From: Linnemannia hyalina
Lineage: Eukaryota > Mortierellomycota > Mortierellomycetes > Mortierellales > Mortierellaceae
Direction: 5' to 3'
Length of the DNA stretch: 64,000 nt
Assembly: GCA_019671135.1 (NCBI GenBank)
Contig: JAHRHY010000006.1
Span: 2,356,001-2,420,000 of the forward strand
Made by a program: the position numbers and the translations under genes. Shown here in pieces: positions 11,201 through 24,736 of the stretch. Positions within the stretch are counted from its first letter, which is position 1. Each line of letters begins with the position of its first letter. The notes under the pieces are model-generated. The model had not been told where the DNA came from. It saw nothing but the letters and a program-made list of their open reading frames with translations, and ran no database searches.

Positions 11201-14200
11201 AAAGGAAACCACGGCTAAAAGGTTATGAAGAAGGGTGGATTGAAAGTCAAGCAGTTGAAGGAGGTTCGGTGGCAAGTGGGTGAACTTGTATGCGTTGCGA
11301 GAGACCCCTCTCTGCCCTTGTTACTTCTCTTCTACAGAAGCTATGCAGTGCATGGACGGACTGAACTGACCGATACGACGTGCCGGGCGAACGAACGGAC
11401 GGGCGGATTTAAAGTGTTCGCTTCTGATTCTACCCGTCCTTCATTCCGGGTCCTCTCCTCAGAAACAGGACCGTGTGTCTCGAACTTATCGAAAAATAGT
11501 TGGAGGGAAATGCAATTGCAACATTAACCTCTATTCCTCATGCCATACTGTACTCCTCTCTCCATCTTTTCGGAGGAAATAGAGTACATACACCTCAATG
11601 ACCGGCATCAACAGCCGCTCTTCTTTTTGTGAACAGGATCACACCACTCTCGCAGGCAAGGTATACATATTTCCCTCAATTTTTTGGTCATCCGCAACCT
11701 GGCATATATGTATCGGAGCAATAAGAAAACATGGAGGGGAGCACCAAAAGGGCATCATAGGCTTTGATTAATGCATACACAGAAAAAAAAATAAGGAACG
11801 GCGTCAGACCACAATTACGATCCATGGCCAATTGTGATACATTGAGAGAAAACCTTGTCTTTCCCATCCTCCGCGGGACTACTAAAAACGAACAAGATAA
11901 AGAAAGAGGAGGTATGTGAGGTACGTGTGCAATGGCATTTGGGAAGGAAAAGGGTTGACGAAGTAGAAGTAAAGACACTAGAACTGAAAAGGCGGTGATG
12001 GGTGCGCCATGTAGAACTAGTGCAAGGCTGGAAGAGCAGGGTTGATGTGTGTACACTTTAGGATCATTCCACGTTTTGGAAGGGGAGGGCAAGGAGACAA
12101 TCAACAGTAACGTTTACATAAGATCCTTTTCCAGGAGGAGACTAAATGGAGACACAAAGGCAGGGTTCTCGTTACTCTATTCCTTGTGAAAGTTACACTA
12201 CATTTATTTGTTTGATCAGGACGGAGAGGGAGACGGATTGAGCAATGATGAAATTGAATGCTATTACCCTGAAAACGAGGAGCCGTGGACAATGGAGAAT
12301 GGAAAATGAGAATGAGAAGCATGAGGCAAAGAAGAAAAAGAGGAGAAGTGGTGTGATATTCAGGGACCATTGATCCCAAAATGACGCTGATTCCTTCTTG
12401 TTTTTCACATGGAAGCGCAGGGACCACCCTGAAAATATCAGAACCATCATTGATTTACTTTATCAGTGATTGAATTGCAAATGATAACGGTCGGGCTGCC
12501 TGCGTAAAAAATAATCTTTTTCTCCAACTCCACGTCCCACTGCTCTTTTTTTTCGTTTATGAAGGGTCCATTCAAAAGTACAAGATTGAATTGAAAATAG
12601 AAAAGGTTGGGAAGGATGTGGAGGAGGAAGCTGATTGTGTGTGTGCTCTTCTTTATTTTTCACATGCGATTTTCTCAGCTTTGTTGTTTTCTTCCTCTAA
12701 CGGGTTCTTTGCCATGCTGTACTTCATTCCTCGCTTGGAGTGCGTGATCGGGATACACTAGGATTGTCCAGGTTAGTTTCCTTATTTCTCGCCTCTATGT
12801 AAGCAAACAACAAATAGATCATTTGAGTTTCCAGGGGGTAAGGACTGAGGGAAGGCTCGACTCTATTTGGGAAGCAATTCCTTGTCCTCGTTACATCCAC
12901 CCGGTCTCCCTTGATCTGTTCCCTTCTGCTTTGTTCGTGTTTGAACTCCATCCATGTTAAAAGACAAGGAATGAAAGTAGGGGGTAAGGAAGGGAAGTAC
13001 CTCGGGACATTATTCTGGCATTGGCGTGATTGATGAAAAGATAGGGTGGGCGGGGTTTGTTGAGAGGAGAATGTATAGTGATAAAAATGGGGTGGTTCTT
13101 GGCTATGACCCGAGTTGCCGTCTTTTTTTCACAAAAGTTGTTCCCTCCAGCCGAGGCGCCGAACAAGTATGAGTTTCCTTGGTGCATTGACAAAACATAT
13201 AACAGACAGTGCCAAGATCCTCTTCCCCACCCCTTCATTCCTCGAAGGCTTTCGTCATACCGAAGACCCTCTCTCCTCTACCCCCACCAAAACAAACAAT
13301 TGCTCTGCTCTCCTTTGTCATTTATTTTGTTTTACGTTTCTTGATTTGGACGAAAGATGTTGGCTTTTAGTGGGCCGATAGTCGTACAATGAAATAAACA
13401 ACAAACAAGCAGAAGAAATGGATGAGGTGAGAAATTATCCGTACTTACGTTTTTTGGTCGTTTGTAAGGTGATATGATCCTAATGGGGATTCTCTTTTTT
13501 GCCTTTGTCAGTCAAGCAGGACACCCAAAGGAACGTAAGGCGAGAGGAAGGGACACGTAAGAAAAAAAATCGCTGTGTGCGGTTCGTTTAGATCGCTTTT
13601 TTTTTGTGGTATAAGATAGATACGATAGGATGAGAAGGATAGAGGGCCCTCACTCCTCCTTCCCCATCATCCCTGTCCTCGCTCATTAGTAAAGGATCAG
13701 ATTCCATCAAAGAGGAAGAGGTCAAGAAGGACGGCTGGAATTTGTCCGAATGTATGTAAGACTAAGGTTGGATCTGGATATGCGTGCGTAGATGCTTAGA
13801 TGGCACCATGTACCACCCGTGTATGCTGTGTGGATGGGATTGCGGCTCGGTCGGCTTGGTTCGGGTCGATTCCCAGGCAATGCCCTTTCGATCCGTCATG
13901 TTCCGATTGGAAGACCAAAATAAGCAATCCCCCACCTTCCCCTCTTTTTTTTTTCTCGCCCTTTCTTGGTTCATGGGTAGTGTGTGTGAGCCATTGGAGA
14001 AGAAATGAGATCGAGAGAGAGATAGAGGAAAGGGGGGTTAAAGAAGGAAGAGAAACACGCCACAATCGCCTTGTTGCTCAGTGAACAACAACAAAAAAGA
14101 AGAAATAAGGTATGTTTCTGTCCGCATTGCAGTGGCATAGGGAAGGGAAGGGAGATGCATGTCCCAAAAAGCTAAAGCTACATGGCATCCAAAGAGGAAA

Positions 14201-17200
14201 CCACGAGCGTAATAAGAACAAAGAGACAATTACTCAGAAGTAAACAAGCGAATGTTCTTCTTTGGGATGCCCAATGGTACATGTATCAGAGTTCGAGCGC
14301 CGAAGTACTTTTTTGTATTGGTGGTTTGCTTGATTTTTAGTGTGTCATGGAAGCATCTGTTTAGACAGACATTTCGTCAAAAAGCCCCTCCTTCCCCCCT
14401 TTCCTCCTTCCTCCCTAACTCAAACTCAAGCTTACTTGCTATGTTACCACAAGCACCACGCATTTCGTTAAAGCAGCCCTACTGTCTCATCCTTTTATTT
14501 TCTGCTGCCACGGCTGTTTGAAGAGATAACAGTATCACTCCGACTGTTCCTTTAACGCTGACAAAGACGTTTGTTATGTCCAAACTTGAGAAAACAAGAC
14601 GAAAAAAGAGCTAGCACTCGTCGAAATGACAAAGCAGAACAAGAACAATAACAAGAAAAATTAATTGAGAGCTATGGATGATCGTGATGGATCACAGAAG
14701 TGGTTCTTTCGAGGATGACACCAATCATTTGCTTCATAGGTCACACACTTCCTTGGCCGTTGGGGTTTGCTGGCTGGTTGAAAGGAACAGCAGGTGAAAG
14801 TACAGGGCAAAGGTTGCTAGAAGGGCACAAAAGTAAAGATGTATGTTCGAGTGGGGTTAATTGGTTCGTTCCGAATGGCGGATCACCCGCTGTATGTTCA
14901 GGTAACAGATAACTGAACGCGAGAGTTATGCAAGTAAGATGGAGAGGCAGAGAGAGGTGGAAAATAGCACAGGTGGCTCAACAAGTGCATGCTAGAAAGC
15001 TAGACAGCCACAACGTTTTCAAGCATCAGATAAAAGAACCCCCCGCGATCCCCTCTCGTTTCTCATGAAGTAAAGTAACAGGTAAATGGTGTGTAGGTTC
15101 GCTCCCCAATTGCAGATCAACATATTTATCTTTTCTTCTCAAGCGTGTTTTTTTTTGCTGCTAGTCTGCACGACCCGCACTGCAAAAGTAAAGTGACAGG
15201 ATAGCACAGAGCACCGTCAAAAGCGTAGACTACTGTTCGCCCCATGGGACATGAACACAGGAAGGCAAAGACCCAACCTTTGTAAGCACTTTTAACCCAT
15301 TCTTGGCAGAGCCATGACGGCTAGTCAGTCGGCCGGTTGTCATGGCAAACAAGAACGTGGAAGCCAAGAGGGGCCAAGAGAAATGAGAGACAAAGTGACA
15401 AAGAATCGGTTTGCGCCGCGTTGTCGCTGCTGTCGTAAACCCCTGCTGGTTCCGTGTTTCTAAGCAGTATATAAAGAAGAGTGAACAAAGCATTTCAAAT
15501 TTGTCATGGGAATTTGTGGGAATGGGAGTACAAGAACAAGGCCATCTTGTACTTGTTGAACACAACGGCATTCACTCACTCACGCTCCTCTGTTGGCCTG
15601 GGTGGGGCTGCAGGAAAGGAAGGTCCGATCACCTCTATTTTATGGAGGAACAGTCAGGAAAGCTAGGGCACTAAAGGCCGATGAAAAATGCGAGTGTGTT
15701 GCCAACACTGGTTGCTACTCCGTCCCGAGGCAGAAACAGGCACCACAAAGAGTAGGTGGTTCAAGACGATCTCCAGTTCGAATAAAAAAAACGTAGGGTA
15801 TTAGAAAAGAGAGTGGAAGATACGTATTGATTGTCGGCTCAATTGCTTGCCGATGAAAAAATAGCATCGACGGCGAGCGCCCTATAGCGCAGCAAGTTTG
15901 CGTAAAAGAAAAAAAATGAACTGACGATATATAGATGACAGAGTGATGGATAGGGAATGGAATCGGCGATTAGAGGAACAGATCGAAATCGAGATTTGAA
16001 ACGTAAGAAAAAGCGGGAGCGACAAAGGAAGACAGTAGACGGGCTGAAGAACAAATGCACGGAAAAAAGGTTGGGAGGATTGGCGTTCTTCCTTCAGCGA
16101 ACAAAGAGGGGATATCGCAATCTTCAAGCAGACTGGACAAGAACCTAAGTCTCATAGGATAAATGGTAAATGGTACGGAATACTAGTAGGTGCCGCTTCG
16201 TTTTTGCTAGAATGGTGAACTATGGTGTGGATACCCGTGTTTTTGTTCATTCATATTCCTATGCATGACTAGTGCCAAGGTGAAAATCATGATCAAGCAT
16301 CGCCTCCTTTGTTCCCATTGACCCTTCCTCTTCTCCTCCTCTTGCCCCTGCCGCTCAGCCCCTGGTTTTGCTCGTGAAATTTCCAATTCATTTTTTGTTC
16401 CCAGAAGGCATGCATGGATGAAAGGACAATAGCCATTGCATGGAGAGGTAGGAGCGAGCATACGAGACAAGAAGGGAGAAGGGAGTAAGTGGAAAGGAAA
16501 GGGGAACTCGGTCCTCTTCTGCTGCATTTGGCATGATGAAGACGACATTTTATGTTTTGTGGTCAAGGCAAAGGCAAAGGCGAGGCAAGAAAATCTAGCA
16601 GGTAGGAGGCATATCTTGTACTGTATCAGCATTACAGAGGGAAGGGGTAATAAGTCCGACCACAGAAAATGAACTCAGGGAGGACACACCAGTCAACCAA
16701 GGGAGAGAGAGTGTGTGAGTGAGGAAGAGAGTGATAGACAGGGACTCCAAATGGGCAAATTGCCTTTCTTTTTTTCTCCAAGCAGATCTATCATGTCCTG
16801 TATTGGTTTTGATCGCCGAATATGAAAAGCGTATCGTATGGGGGATGAATGGAGAAGATGAAAAAGAAACGCTCGAAAAGGAGAGGCGAGATCAGATGGG
16901 CATTCTGGTGAAGAGAGGTGGGATCGACATGTGGAAATTGGATCGAAAGTGTGAGAGTAAGTGAGAGTAAGTGAGAGAGGAAGTGACCTCCGGGCTGGCG
17001 ATGTGAATGAGTTCACTACCGTATTTTCTTCACCCCGGCATTGAGGTATCCGGACCAGTCCGGACACCGGATAAGAGGAAGAAGAAGATGATGATGATGG
17101 CAATGTCAAATGCTTACTTACTTTCTTAGTAAGAATATGTAGCGGAGCAGAACTGTGTCTCTCGCTCTCTCTCTCTTTCACTTCCACTTCCACTTCGGAT

Positions 17201-18949
17201 AGCGGGTGTTTCTTTTGGTCAATGGGCGAAATGTCGTGACCAGGCAGGCGGTGTGTTTATCGAGAGTGTGTATGAGAGCAGCCACACCATAAGAAGAAAA
17301 AAAAAGTCCAAGCCCAGCAGAGTAAGCAGCCAGTGATCAGGGCCGACGATGAAGTGTTACGGGCAGCAAAGAAAAGGGTCGAGCAGCCAGTCAGGCAGGC
17401 AGCCGGTGAGTGAAATATCGAACAAGAGAGTGGAGAAATAAAAAATATTGAGCTGGAGGTACATTAGGAGATCGGTCTCTGCCCATGGTGTCCCCGTTAT
17501 GTTCATAGTCAGACAGCCATTAAGGCTCCAGTACACTGTCCACTTATCTCTGTCGATAGTCATTGAATCGATCGCTTTGTGTATTGAAAAGAAGGTTTTT
17601 TCTTGTTCATGCTGAGAAACAACGACCAGAATTGTTTCCCAGCACTCCTCCACACTTTTTTTGTTTGTCCTTTTTTCCCTCCCTTGCCTTGCACTGCTCT
17701 GGGCTAATAATAATGGTCTTCGTTGGGGCTTTCACATGCTAATTGGAGTAGAGATACACAAAAATCACAACCCACAAACAGAACAACCCCCTTCAACAAC
17801 AACATCATTCAATTCAGCGCTCGAGGACGGACCAAGTGCAATGTGGTAGTACGACCCCTTACTCCCCCTTCCCCCTCTTTCTTTTCTCTTCCCTTTTAGA
17901 AATGCATATACAAGTAATAAACATCGGATTCGATTCAATTGAATCGTTTTCGTCCTCTTCTAGATTAGCCCTGGCATATGTTTCCTTCCCTTATCCACTT
18001 TATGAGAAGTTAGGACGTGGAGGGAAGGAATGACCATTTTAGTTGTTTAGACGACAACGTGCACAAGAGCACTCAAGAATGGTGTGCTTTCTTATTTATT
18101 TATTTACTTTACATTATTGTCATTTCAAACAAAACAAAAAAAAAAGTGATCGATCCTATTTCCCTCACCCCCTGTTACTGATAACAAACACCTTCTTGTG
18201 CCTTCATAACTGATTCTTTTTTTTTTTTGATCATGAACAACAAAGTATCCTGTTTTTTACCATGAAGCACGATGGGTAAAAGGAGATGGGTGTGTGGAAA
18301 GGTGTGGGATGAGCGCAAGGAGAAAGGGAGATAGACGGGAGGGATGATGAGATGGGATGAAAGAAGAAGGAGGTGGGAGAAGGTAGGAGCCGAGAAGGGG
18401 CAATCCGAATGAATGAGTGAGTGGAAGGGTTTGATGAGTCTTGCTGATTAGAAGGTGGTGGTTACCAAGGACAGGCACCTGCATATGAAGGTGTGGTACT
18501 GCGACCATGTATGATATGAGTGTCTCTTTTCTTTGCGGAGAGAAAAAAAAAAAAAAAAGGACGGACGCTATTGTGATTTGTTGCTTGAGCTATGATAAGG
18601 CAGAACATATGTTTGTCTGTCCAGTTCACTTTGTTTTCGTTTAAAGGAGGGTACGTGTTCTTCTATTAAGACTCAATAATCCATTCCAATTGAATGGAAC
18701 CCTTGTGTTGTTCACAGCTCTTATCCTTCGCTTGGGGACAATAACATGGATAATGATCGCTCTGTTTGATTGTTTGTTTCTTTGCAGGGAAAATAAAGTC
18801 AACCGGCGGCAGAGCGTTCTTTCTTTTGTTTGCTTGTTTGTCAACAACACTTTCAAGCAACCCGCCTTGGCTTTTAGAAGTTCAATTGTACCATGGGATA
18901 TTCTATTGTTTAAGACCCACTCGATAATAAGCCCGTTGTACTGAACTGC
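8286..18949. other. 10.7-kb interval without a supportable gene
   Basis: Only short open frames on both strands, none with a recognisable domain or convincing multi-exon structure; Phe/Ser/Leu-rich translations reflect T- and C-rich tracts. Homopolymer A/T runs and polypyrimidine/polypurine stretches are common. TATA-like strings without a following gene occur near 8325 and 15467. It ends at the TATA box of the C2H2 regulator, so much of it may be upstream regulatory DNA or non-coding transcript, but nothing in the sequence proves either. Confidence 0.6.
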
Positions 18950-18957
18950 TATAAAAA
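18950..18957 (+). promoter_or_regulatory. TATA box of the C2H2 regulator gene
   Basis: TATAAAAA at 18950-18957, followed by about 360 bp of strongly pyrimidine-rich leader up to the ATG at 19318. The same TATA plus C/T-rich leader layout precedes aconitase and the last gene of the window. Confidence 0.6.
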
Positions 18958-19317
18958 GGAACCCTTATCCCCCCCTTTGGATCCCCGTTTTCACTTTTAT
19001 TCACTTTTCTTCACTTTGTTATTATCATCCGCCTCTTTCACTTACTCCCATTCACGCATTGAACCCTCTCAACACATCCTTCCAGCTTCAACCCCCTTTT
19101 TCCTCTCTTTTGCACGCAAACACTCCCCCGACACACAAACCCCTTCGCTTTCACGCTTTCCTTCTTTCCTTTCCTTATCTCGGTTCCTCCTTTATTCTTA
19201 CGCTTCAATTGCAACACACTACTCTCATCCACAGTTCATATAAAAACTACAGACGACTCCTCCTCTTCCTCACTTCATCCTCAAATCATCAACTCTAAAA
19301 ATCAAACAACTACAAAA

Positions 19318-20511
19318 ATGTCTTCGACAACTTCACCATTCTCACTCGCTGCCATCATGAACGATCCCGCCCCACAGAGCGCACACTCTTCAAGCGGTGA
19401 ATCCGACCATGAATCCTCAGAGCAGGCTCCTCGCCCTTATGAGTGCCATCTCTGCGACAAATCTTTCTTGCGCCTCGAGCACCAGACCCGCCACATCCGC
19501 ACTCACACCGGCGAAAAACCCCACCCCTGCGACTTCCCCAACTGCGACAAGCGCTTCTCCCGATCCGACGAGCTCACTCGCCACATGAAGGCCCACACCT
19601 CGGCCTGCAAAAACGGCAATGCCGATCTCCTCTCGACCTCTCCTCACCACTACGCCACCTACCAGGATTACCTCCAGGCCCAAGAGTCGGCCGAGTGGGC
19701 ACGGAAACACATTTGCCCCGTTCCCAACTGCTACAAGTCCTTCACCCGGTCCGGCCATTTGGCTCGCCATATCCGCTCCCACACCTCTGAGAAGCTGTTT
19801 GTCTGCCCCGTCGAGAGCTGTGGTCTGGGCTTCACTCGCTCGGATGCCCTTCGCGAGCACGCCCGTACCCACGTCCACCGCACCCGTAGCCGCAAGTCGG
19901 ACGAGTCCAAGGACGGAAGCAGATCGGCATCCTCCAAGTCGGCCTCGCATTCGCCTGCCAGCACCGCCCGCTCTTCAATGTCGCCCTACCCTATGTCGCC
20001 CTCGCACTCTGAGTCTGAGGAGTCGATGTCTGATTTCCCCTCCTGGGCTAGAATGACCCCTATCCACCCTCCCAACAACATGGCTCAGTCGAACATGGAC
20101 CGCGCCTTTGCCCAGCATCACCACAACCAGGGTTCTTTCAACCATAACAACAACTTCCAGAACCTTCAGACTCCTCCTTACTCTCCTCCTACTTCGCCCC
20201 GTTATGGCAGTGTCAGCTCGACCCGTTATTCGGTCGCCCCTTACCCTCAGTTCAAGAACCAGTCGATGCCCCAGCCCACGCTGCCCTCACTGATGGAGGC
20301 CAACTACCACCTCCACCAGCACCGTCGCCAGCAGAACAGCAGCAGCCACCGCATCAACGACATCCTGAACGGCTCGACACATTTGTCGCTCCCCCTGCCC
20401 ACCCCTAGCAACAACAACAGCAGCAGCAGCAATCATGGACAGGGCTTTGGATCGGATTACAACAACAACAGGACCTTGCCTCCCATCTCGTCCTTGCTCC
20501 CCATCTTTTAA
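19318..20511 (+). CDS. Mig1/CreA-related C2H2 transcription factor with four zinc fingers
   Basis: Nuclear DNA-binding regulator, 397 residues, no intron. Finger 1 (C43-H63) has the helix RLEHQTR and finger 2 (C71-H93) RSDELTR, joined by the TGEKPH linker; this pair is the same as the CreA/Mig1 carbon-repressor module that reads GC-rich SYGGRG sites. After a ~40-residue spacer comes a second pair, finger 3 (C133-H155, helix RSGHLAR) and finger 4 (C163-H185, helix RSDALRE), which classical Mig1/CreA lack. The rest is Ser/Pro/Asn/Gln-rich and probably disordered, with a RINDILN segment near 345 and a C-terminal [11 protein letters not shown] motif that may bind co-regulators. It is likely a carbon- or stress-responsive regulator, but the extra fingers make orthology with CreA uncertain. 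Unusually long gene-free DNA lies on both sides. Confidence 0.9.
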   Translation: MSSTTSPFSLAAIMNDPAPQSAHSSSGESDHESSEQAPRPYECHLCDKSFLRLEHQTRHIRTHTGEKPHPCDFPNCDKRFSRSDELTRHMKAHTSACKNGNADLLSTSPHHYATYQDYLQAQESAEWARKHICPVPNCYKSFTRSGHLARHIRSHTSEKLFVCPVESCGLGFTRSDALREHARTHVHRTRSRKSDESKDGSRSASSKSASHSPASTARSSMSPYPMSPSHSESEESMSDFPSWARMTPIHPPNNMAQSNMDRAFAQHHHNQGSFNHNNNFQNLQTPPYSPPTSPRYGSVSSTRYSVAPYPQFKNQSMPQPTLPSLMEANYHLHQHRRQQNSSSHRINDILNGSTHLSLPLPTPSNNNSSSSNHGQGFGSDYNNNRTLPPISSLLPIF

Positions 20512-23500
20512 TTTCCCTTACCACTTCTCATTCCGCATATTTGTACATAGTCCTTTCTCACTTCTTCTCATTCATTTTTGTCTGCTTGCCTGCATCTTTG
20601 TAAAAACTTGCTTTTGTCTCCTGTAATAACACCACATCCATACACGTCCAATACCACCTTTTTTTTTCTTTTCTGCTGTACATTCGAAAAAATAATAAAA
20701 TACTACCCTAATACATTTCATCTCTTATCTAAAGACACCGCTATCACGTTTGCAATTGGTTTTGAAATGCATCCAGGAGGAGAAGGAAAACTGACCCTTG
20801 TTCACTCCCGCCTTCTACCCCCTTTTTGTCTTCTAGCTCGTGTTTCCTCACGCCTCCCAAAGTGAGGGAGCAACTCAGCTACGCTTTCGTCTTTTTTAGT
20901 TACAGCTCAGTTCAAGTAAGGTCCAGGGAGGAAGGAGCGAAAAAGCGTTTTTATCTTGGTTGATATTCACCATCAAGGGCCGGCTCGGGTAACGAAAGCA
21001 ATCTATAGAAAAAGGATTCGTTGTTGTTCTTGGAAAATGAACACTGTTCTCTGGTGAAATAGAATGAGAGAACGTCGGTCTATGTGCAGCACCACACTCT
21101 CGCTTTTTTTTTTTTGGTGGATCATCAAGATACCTCAGCTTCATTGTTGGCCCGTTTGCCCCTTGCCTATCTGATCACTACTCTCCCACATTCAAGTTCT
21201 CAGTTTATGTTCTTCAAACATTATTTTTTCTGGATCAACCCATTTTGAGTTCTTCAAAGTTCAAACCATCCTCTCGCCAGCAAAAAGCCCCATTACTCCA
21301 CGCTCTTTTGTTTGTCGTTCAATGTTGCACAGAGCCCTTCTTTATTTCTTTGTTTCTTCACATTCTCCCAAAGGGAAAAATATTTGTTGAACACAAGAAA
21401 CATGCCATTCCTCAACATGCTCACTTTTCGGATCAAAATCGCCCTTTTGGCTGTCATGGTGTGAAAGTGAAAAAAACCAACAAAAAATGCTTTATCAGCA
21501 TTTCGGACACACGCATATATATATCACCGAACGAAGGACTCGCCTGCCGTAGGAGATAGTGTGCTTGTGCGTGTGCGTGTGCGTGTGTGTGTGTGGATGG
21601 ATGGGTTGCTTGGAGTAGGCGATGGCGTGTTATTTTTTATTAGAGAGCAGCGAGCGCGGGAGAAGAACAACATTGTAAGCCGTTATGTTTTTTTTGTGTT
21701 TGCGGGGAAAGAAGAACGGTGGTGGTAGGACGTGATGATGAGGTGGAGGAGGGAAGCGAGGGAGGGCGGCTCAATTCGTCCACTTTACTTGATCGGCGGG
21801 GACCCATGCGAAATGAGTTGAATGGTCAATGACTAGTACGTACACACATGTATCTGTTTTGTATTTTGTAACAGGGAGCGTTGTCAGTGGAGTGTAAGGG
21901 GTAATAGGATTGGTGGGTTTTTTTTGCCTGCTCAATGTTGAGTTGGCACGTTTGACAAAGCCAACTTTGAACCTATTGTTACCTTTCCTTCAAGGAGTTT
22001 GGCTAGAAAAGGACAAGACAGTTCAGGCATGGCCGCGAATTGTTGGGCTCGCTCGTTTCTTTATGATATTCCGAGTCTGTAGAGAAAAAAAAATGCTATG
22101 AGAGTTTAAACCCTCATAATGAAAGCTTCCAGCCGGTTGGTTGGGTTGTAGGCCTACGAAAAAACCAACAAGTAATAAGCATTTTTGTCCTACTCCACAA
22201 AAACAACATTCTCTTCCTTTCCACCCCAACACCATGCAACCCTTGGCATTGATGATGCTTACTTTTTTCACTTCGTCCCATACCTTCTACTCTTCCCGCA
22301 TAACGAGAGAGAGAGAGAGACCGAAGACCGGAGAAAGTGCTTGAATGGGGCCGATGACAACAGTAAATCACGATTGTTCTTTTTCTTTTTCCTTTTCTTT
22401 TTGTTGTTTACTCGCGCTTGTTGTCCTCTCAGAAAGAAAAGGGAAGGAAATCTTCTTGCAATGATGATGGTGCACGAAAAACGGATGTGAAACTGCCGAG
22501 CCGATTCTTTTATTCGATTGCGTCTTCTACTTCGTGCTCTATTTTTTTCTCCCTCCTTTCTTCTTTAGCTTTCCCACCTTTTCTTCTTTTTTCGTCACCG
22601 ACAAGCAGACGAATAATCGGAGGAATATCTGATCCTAGAGAAAGCTAGCCAAGAACCGAACAACTTGACGGTCTCTCTATCCCTTCGTCAAGTCTATCTC
22701 CAGAGAGAGAAAAACGTGTGTGCCAAAAAAACAAACGGATCGCCCAAAGAGGGAAAATGAGATAGAAATGCTGACAACTGTTTATTGCAATCATTTAAGA
22801 TTGGGAGGGAAGGAAGGAAGGGGCAGGGGTATATCGAGGAACGGGCCGGTTTCTCGATCAGATCACAGCTTTAGCTTGGGCCTAACCCACTCTTCTACGA
22901 CTCCACCTTTTTGTCGGTCTGGTCTGTGGGTTTGCGCTATTTTAGTTTTGATTTTTGTTTTGGGTGGGATTGATGAGTGAATGGATATGTAAAATATCGC
23001 AGGCACAACCCTGCTTTGTCATACCCTAACCGTCGGACACCGTTAGAACGTCCAGAGACTGAAGACGGTCCAGTCTTTCCACTTCTGTCACTACTCAGAC
23101 ATGCCAATTGGTTCGCCAAACACAATCACAACTTTTTGACGTGTAGGAGTAATGTACATCTATACACATAACTTTTCCAAGAACAAACAAACAAACAAAC
23201 AAAGAAACTCCTACTGACATGGGGAAATAAGAAACAATAAAAAATAATATCCACGCTGGCTGTTTGTTGGAAGTTGCAATATTCCAATATCTTCATGTGT
23301 CTTTGATTGCTCATATTCTTATTTCTTCATAAACATAACACACGGTTCTTTGTTTTTTTTATTTTCTTGATTGTTGTTGTTGTTGTTGTTCGAGGGTGTT
23401 GGTATCTCGATTTTTTAGCGTTTATGAGGAGAGGACATACTTTGTGGAGGTATTTTGATTGCGGGTTCGGGACCATGCAAACCAATCGTTGTGGGGAGAG

Positions 23501-24308
23501 AAGAGTAGAGCGCAAAGGACTAGTACCTGTCAGTCCAAAGATCGAATAATTGATGAGAGCCGACTCGAAATATTTTTTAATGCTCTTTGTGGTTTTTTTT
23601 CAGGTCCTGGGCGATGATGATAGTGATGACCGAGCAAGGTCACCTTCATTATTTTGAATAAACAAAAGCGGAGGTAGGGTTGTTGCTTTACCCGACCTAT
23701 GCTTTGGTCTTCTTTGAGAAGACACAATCCTTCGTTAACTTAACCCTCCAAAAGTGAAATAAAAAACCTGAATTGTAACCCAACAAGAGATGGTGACCCT
23801 GCCGCGTTCCCTTCCTTGGCAAAGCATGTTGCTAAGCCGATGCTCTGAAGTTTGCTTTTTTGTATCTCCGAAGAGAAAGGGGCAGTTTGCACGCGTACAC
23901 CAAGCCGGCAGGGTCATAATTATGAAGGACCATGTTTTGTTGCAGTATTTTCTTGTTGGGTAGGTTTGGATTAGGCCCCTCCCCTGATCGTTGGTATTGC
24001 GGATAGTTTGCATCTTTAGTCTTGCATCGGTGATAGCGCAATGTCGGGCTTGGTGACGATAGAAATAGAGATATGCTAAAGAAAAGTAGTTTACTATACC
24101 TGCTATCGTCACAATGGAATGATGGGAAGAAGACAGGGAAGTCTCCTTCTTTTCGCCCTGTTGCTTGCTATATACATCAGTTCACGGATCCCGGGTCGGA
24201 GCTGCTTTGGCATCTAATATTTTATCTGCAACAGAGCATATCTCACAATATCTTCGTAACCAGGGGTTACAACTCTATTCAGCTCTAATTTCTTCGGCTC
24301 GCTTGCTT

Positions 24309-24363
24309 CCACCACCACCACCACCACCACCACCACCACCACCACCACCACCACCACCACCAC
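24309..24363 (+). repeat. (CCA)n microsatellite, about 18 copies
   Basis: Uninterrupted CCA triplets over about 55 bp. The minus strand would encode polyglycine, but no gene context supports translation. Confidence 0.95.
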
Positions 24364-24547
24364 CCCTCTTACTCCTTTGTACCGCTGGAACCTTTGTTTC
24401 TCCAGCCGAAGAGCGAGGGAGCGAAGCCAAGAAGGGTTGCATGGGGAATGCTGGCTGCAACCCTCCGCCCCCTCTCTCCTCTAACGCGTCCTCTCTTTTT
24501 TGGAAAGGTTTAATCGGTTTCGTAGACGCGTAGTTTGATCAAACTGA

Positions 24548-24736
24548 TGAAATAGGTCCGTTATAGCTCGACCACCCCTGTCGCGGAACGGGAGGTGGCC
24601 ATGGTCGAGTATCAGGGAGGAACGACGACGACAGGAGGAAGAGAACCGGTTCAAGGAGTTGGAAGGCAAGTTCTGGGAGGAGTCGGCCCTCCCATGTGTC
24701 TTGCTGTCCACGCATCTCAAGACTCACATTCACTGA
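24548..24736 (+). pseudogene. Coding-like fragment without a start codon (possible gene or element remnant)
   Basis: One plus-strand frame stays open for about 62 codons to a stop at 24734-24736, with a charged, helix-like stretch (REERRRQEEENRF, then KELEGKFWEESALP) and GC-richer codons than the surrounding DNA. There is no ATG in frame and no convincing splice partner. It may be a relic exon or transposon fragment, or chance. I do not recognise the family. Confidence 0.2.

Noticed and set aside
11268..11276. GGTGGCAAG, near-match to the shared promoter motif
   Set aside because: One mismatch and no gene start nearby, so not counted in the motif set. GGTGGCGCAAA at about 43264 was rejected for the same reason.
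16693..17193. 166-codon minus-strand frame
   Set aside because: Low-complexity Ser/Leu-rich product from purine-rich repeats; no recognisable feature.
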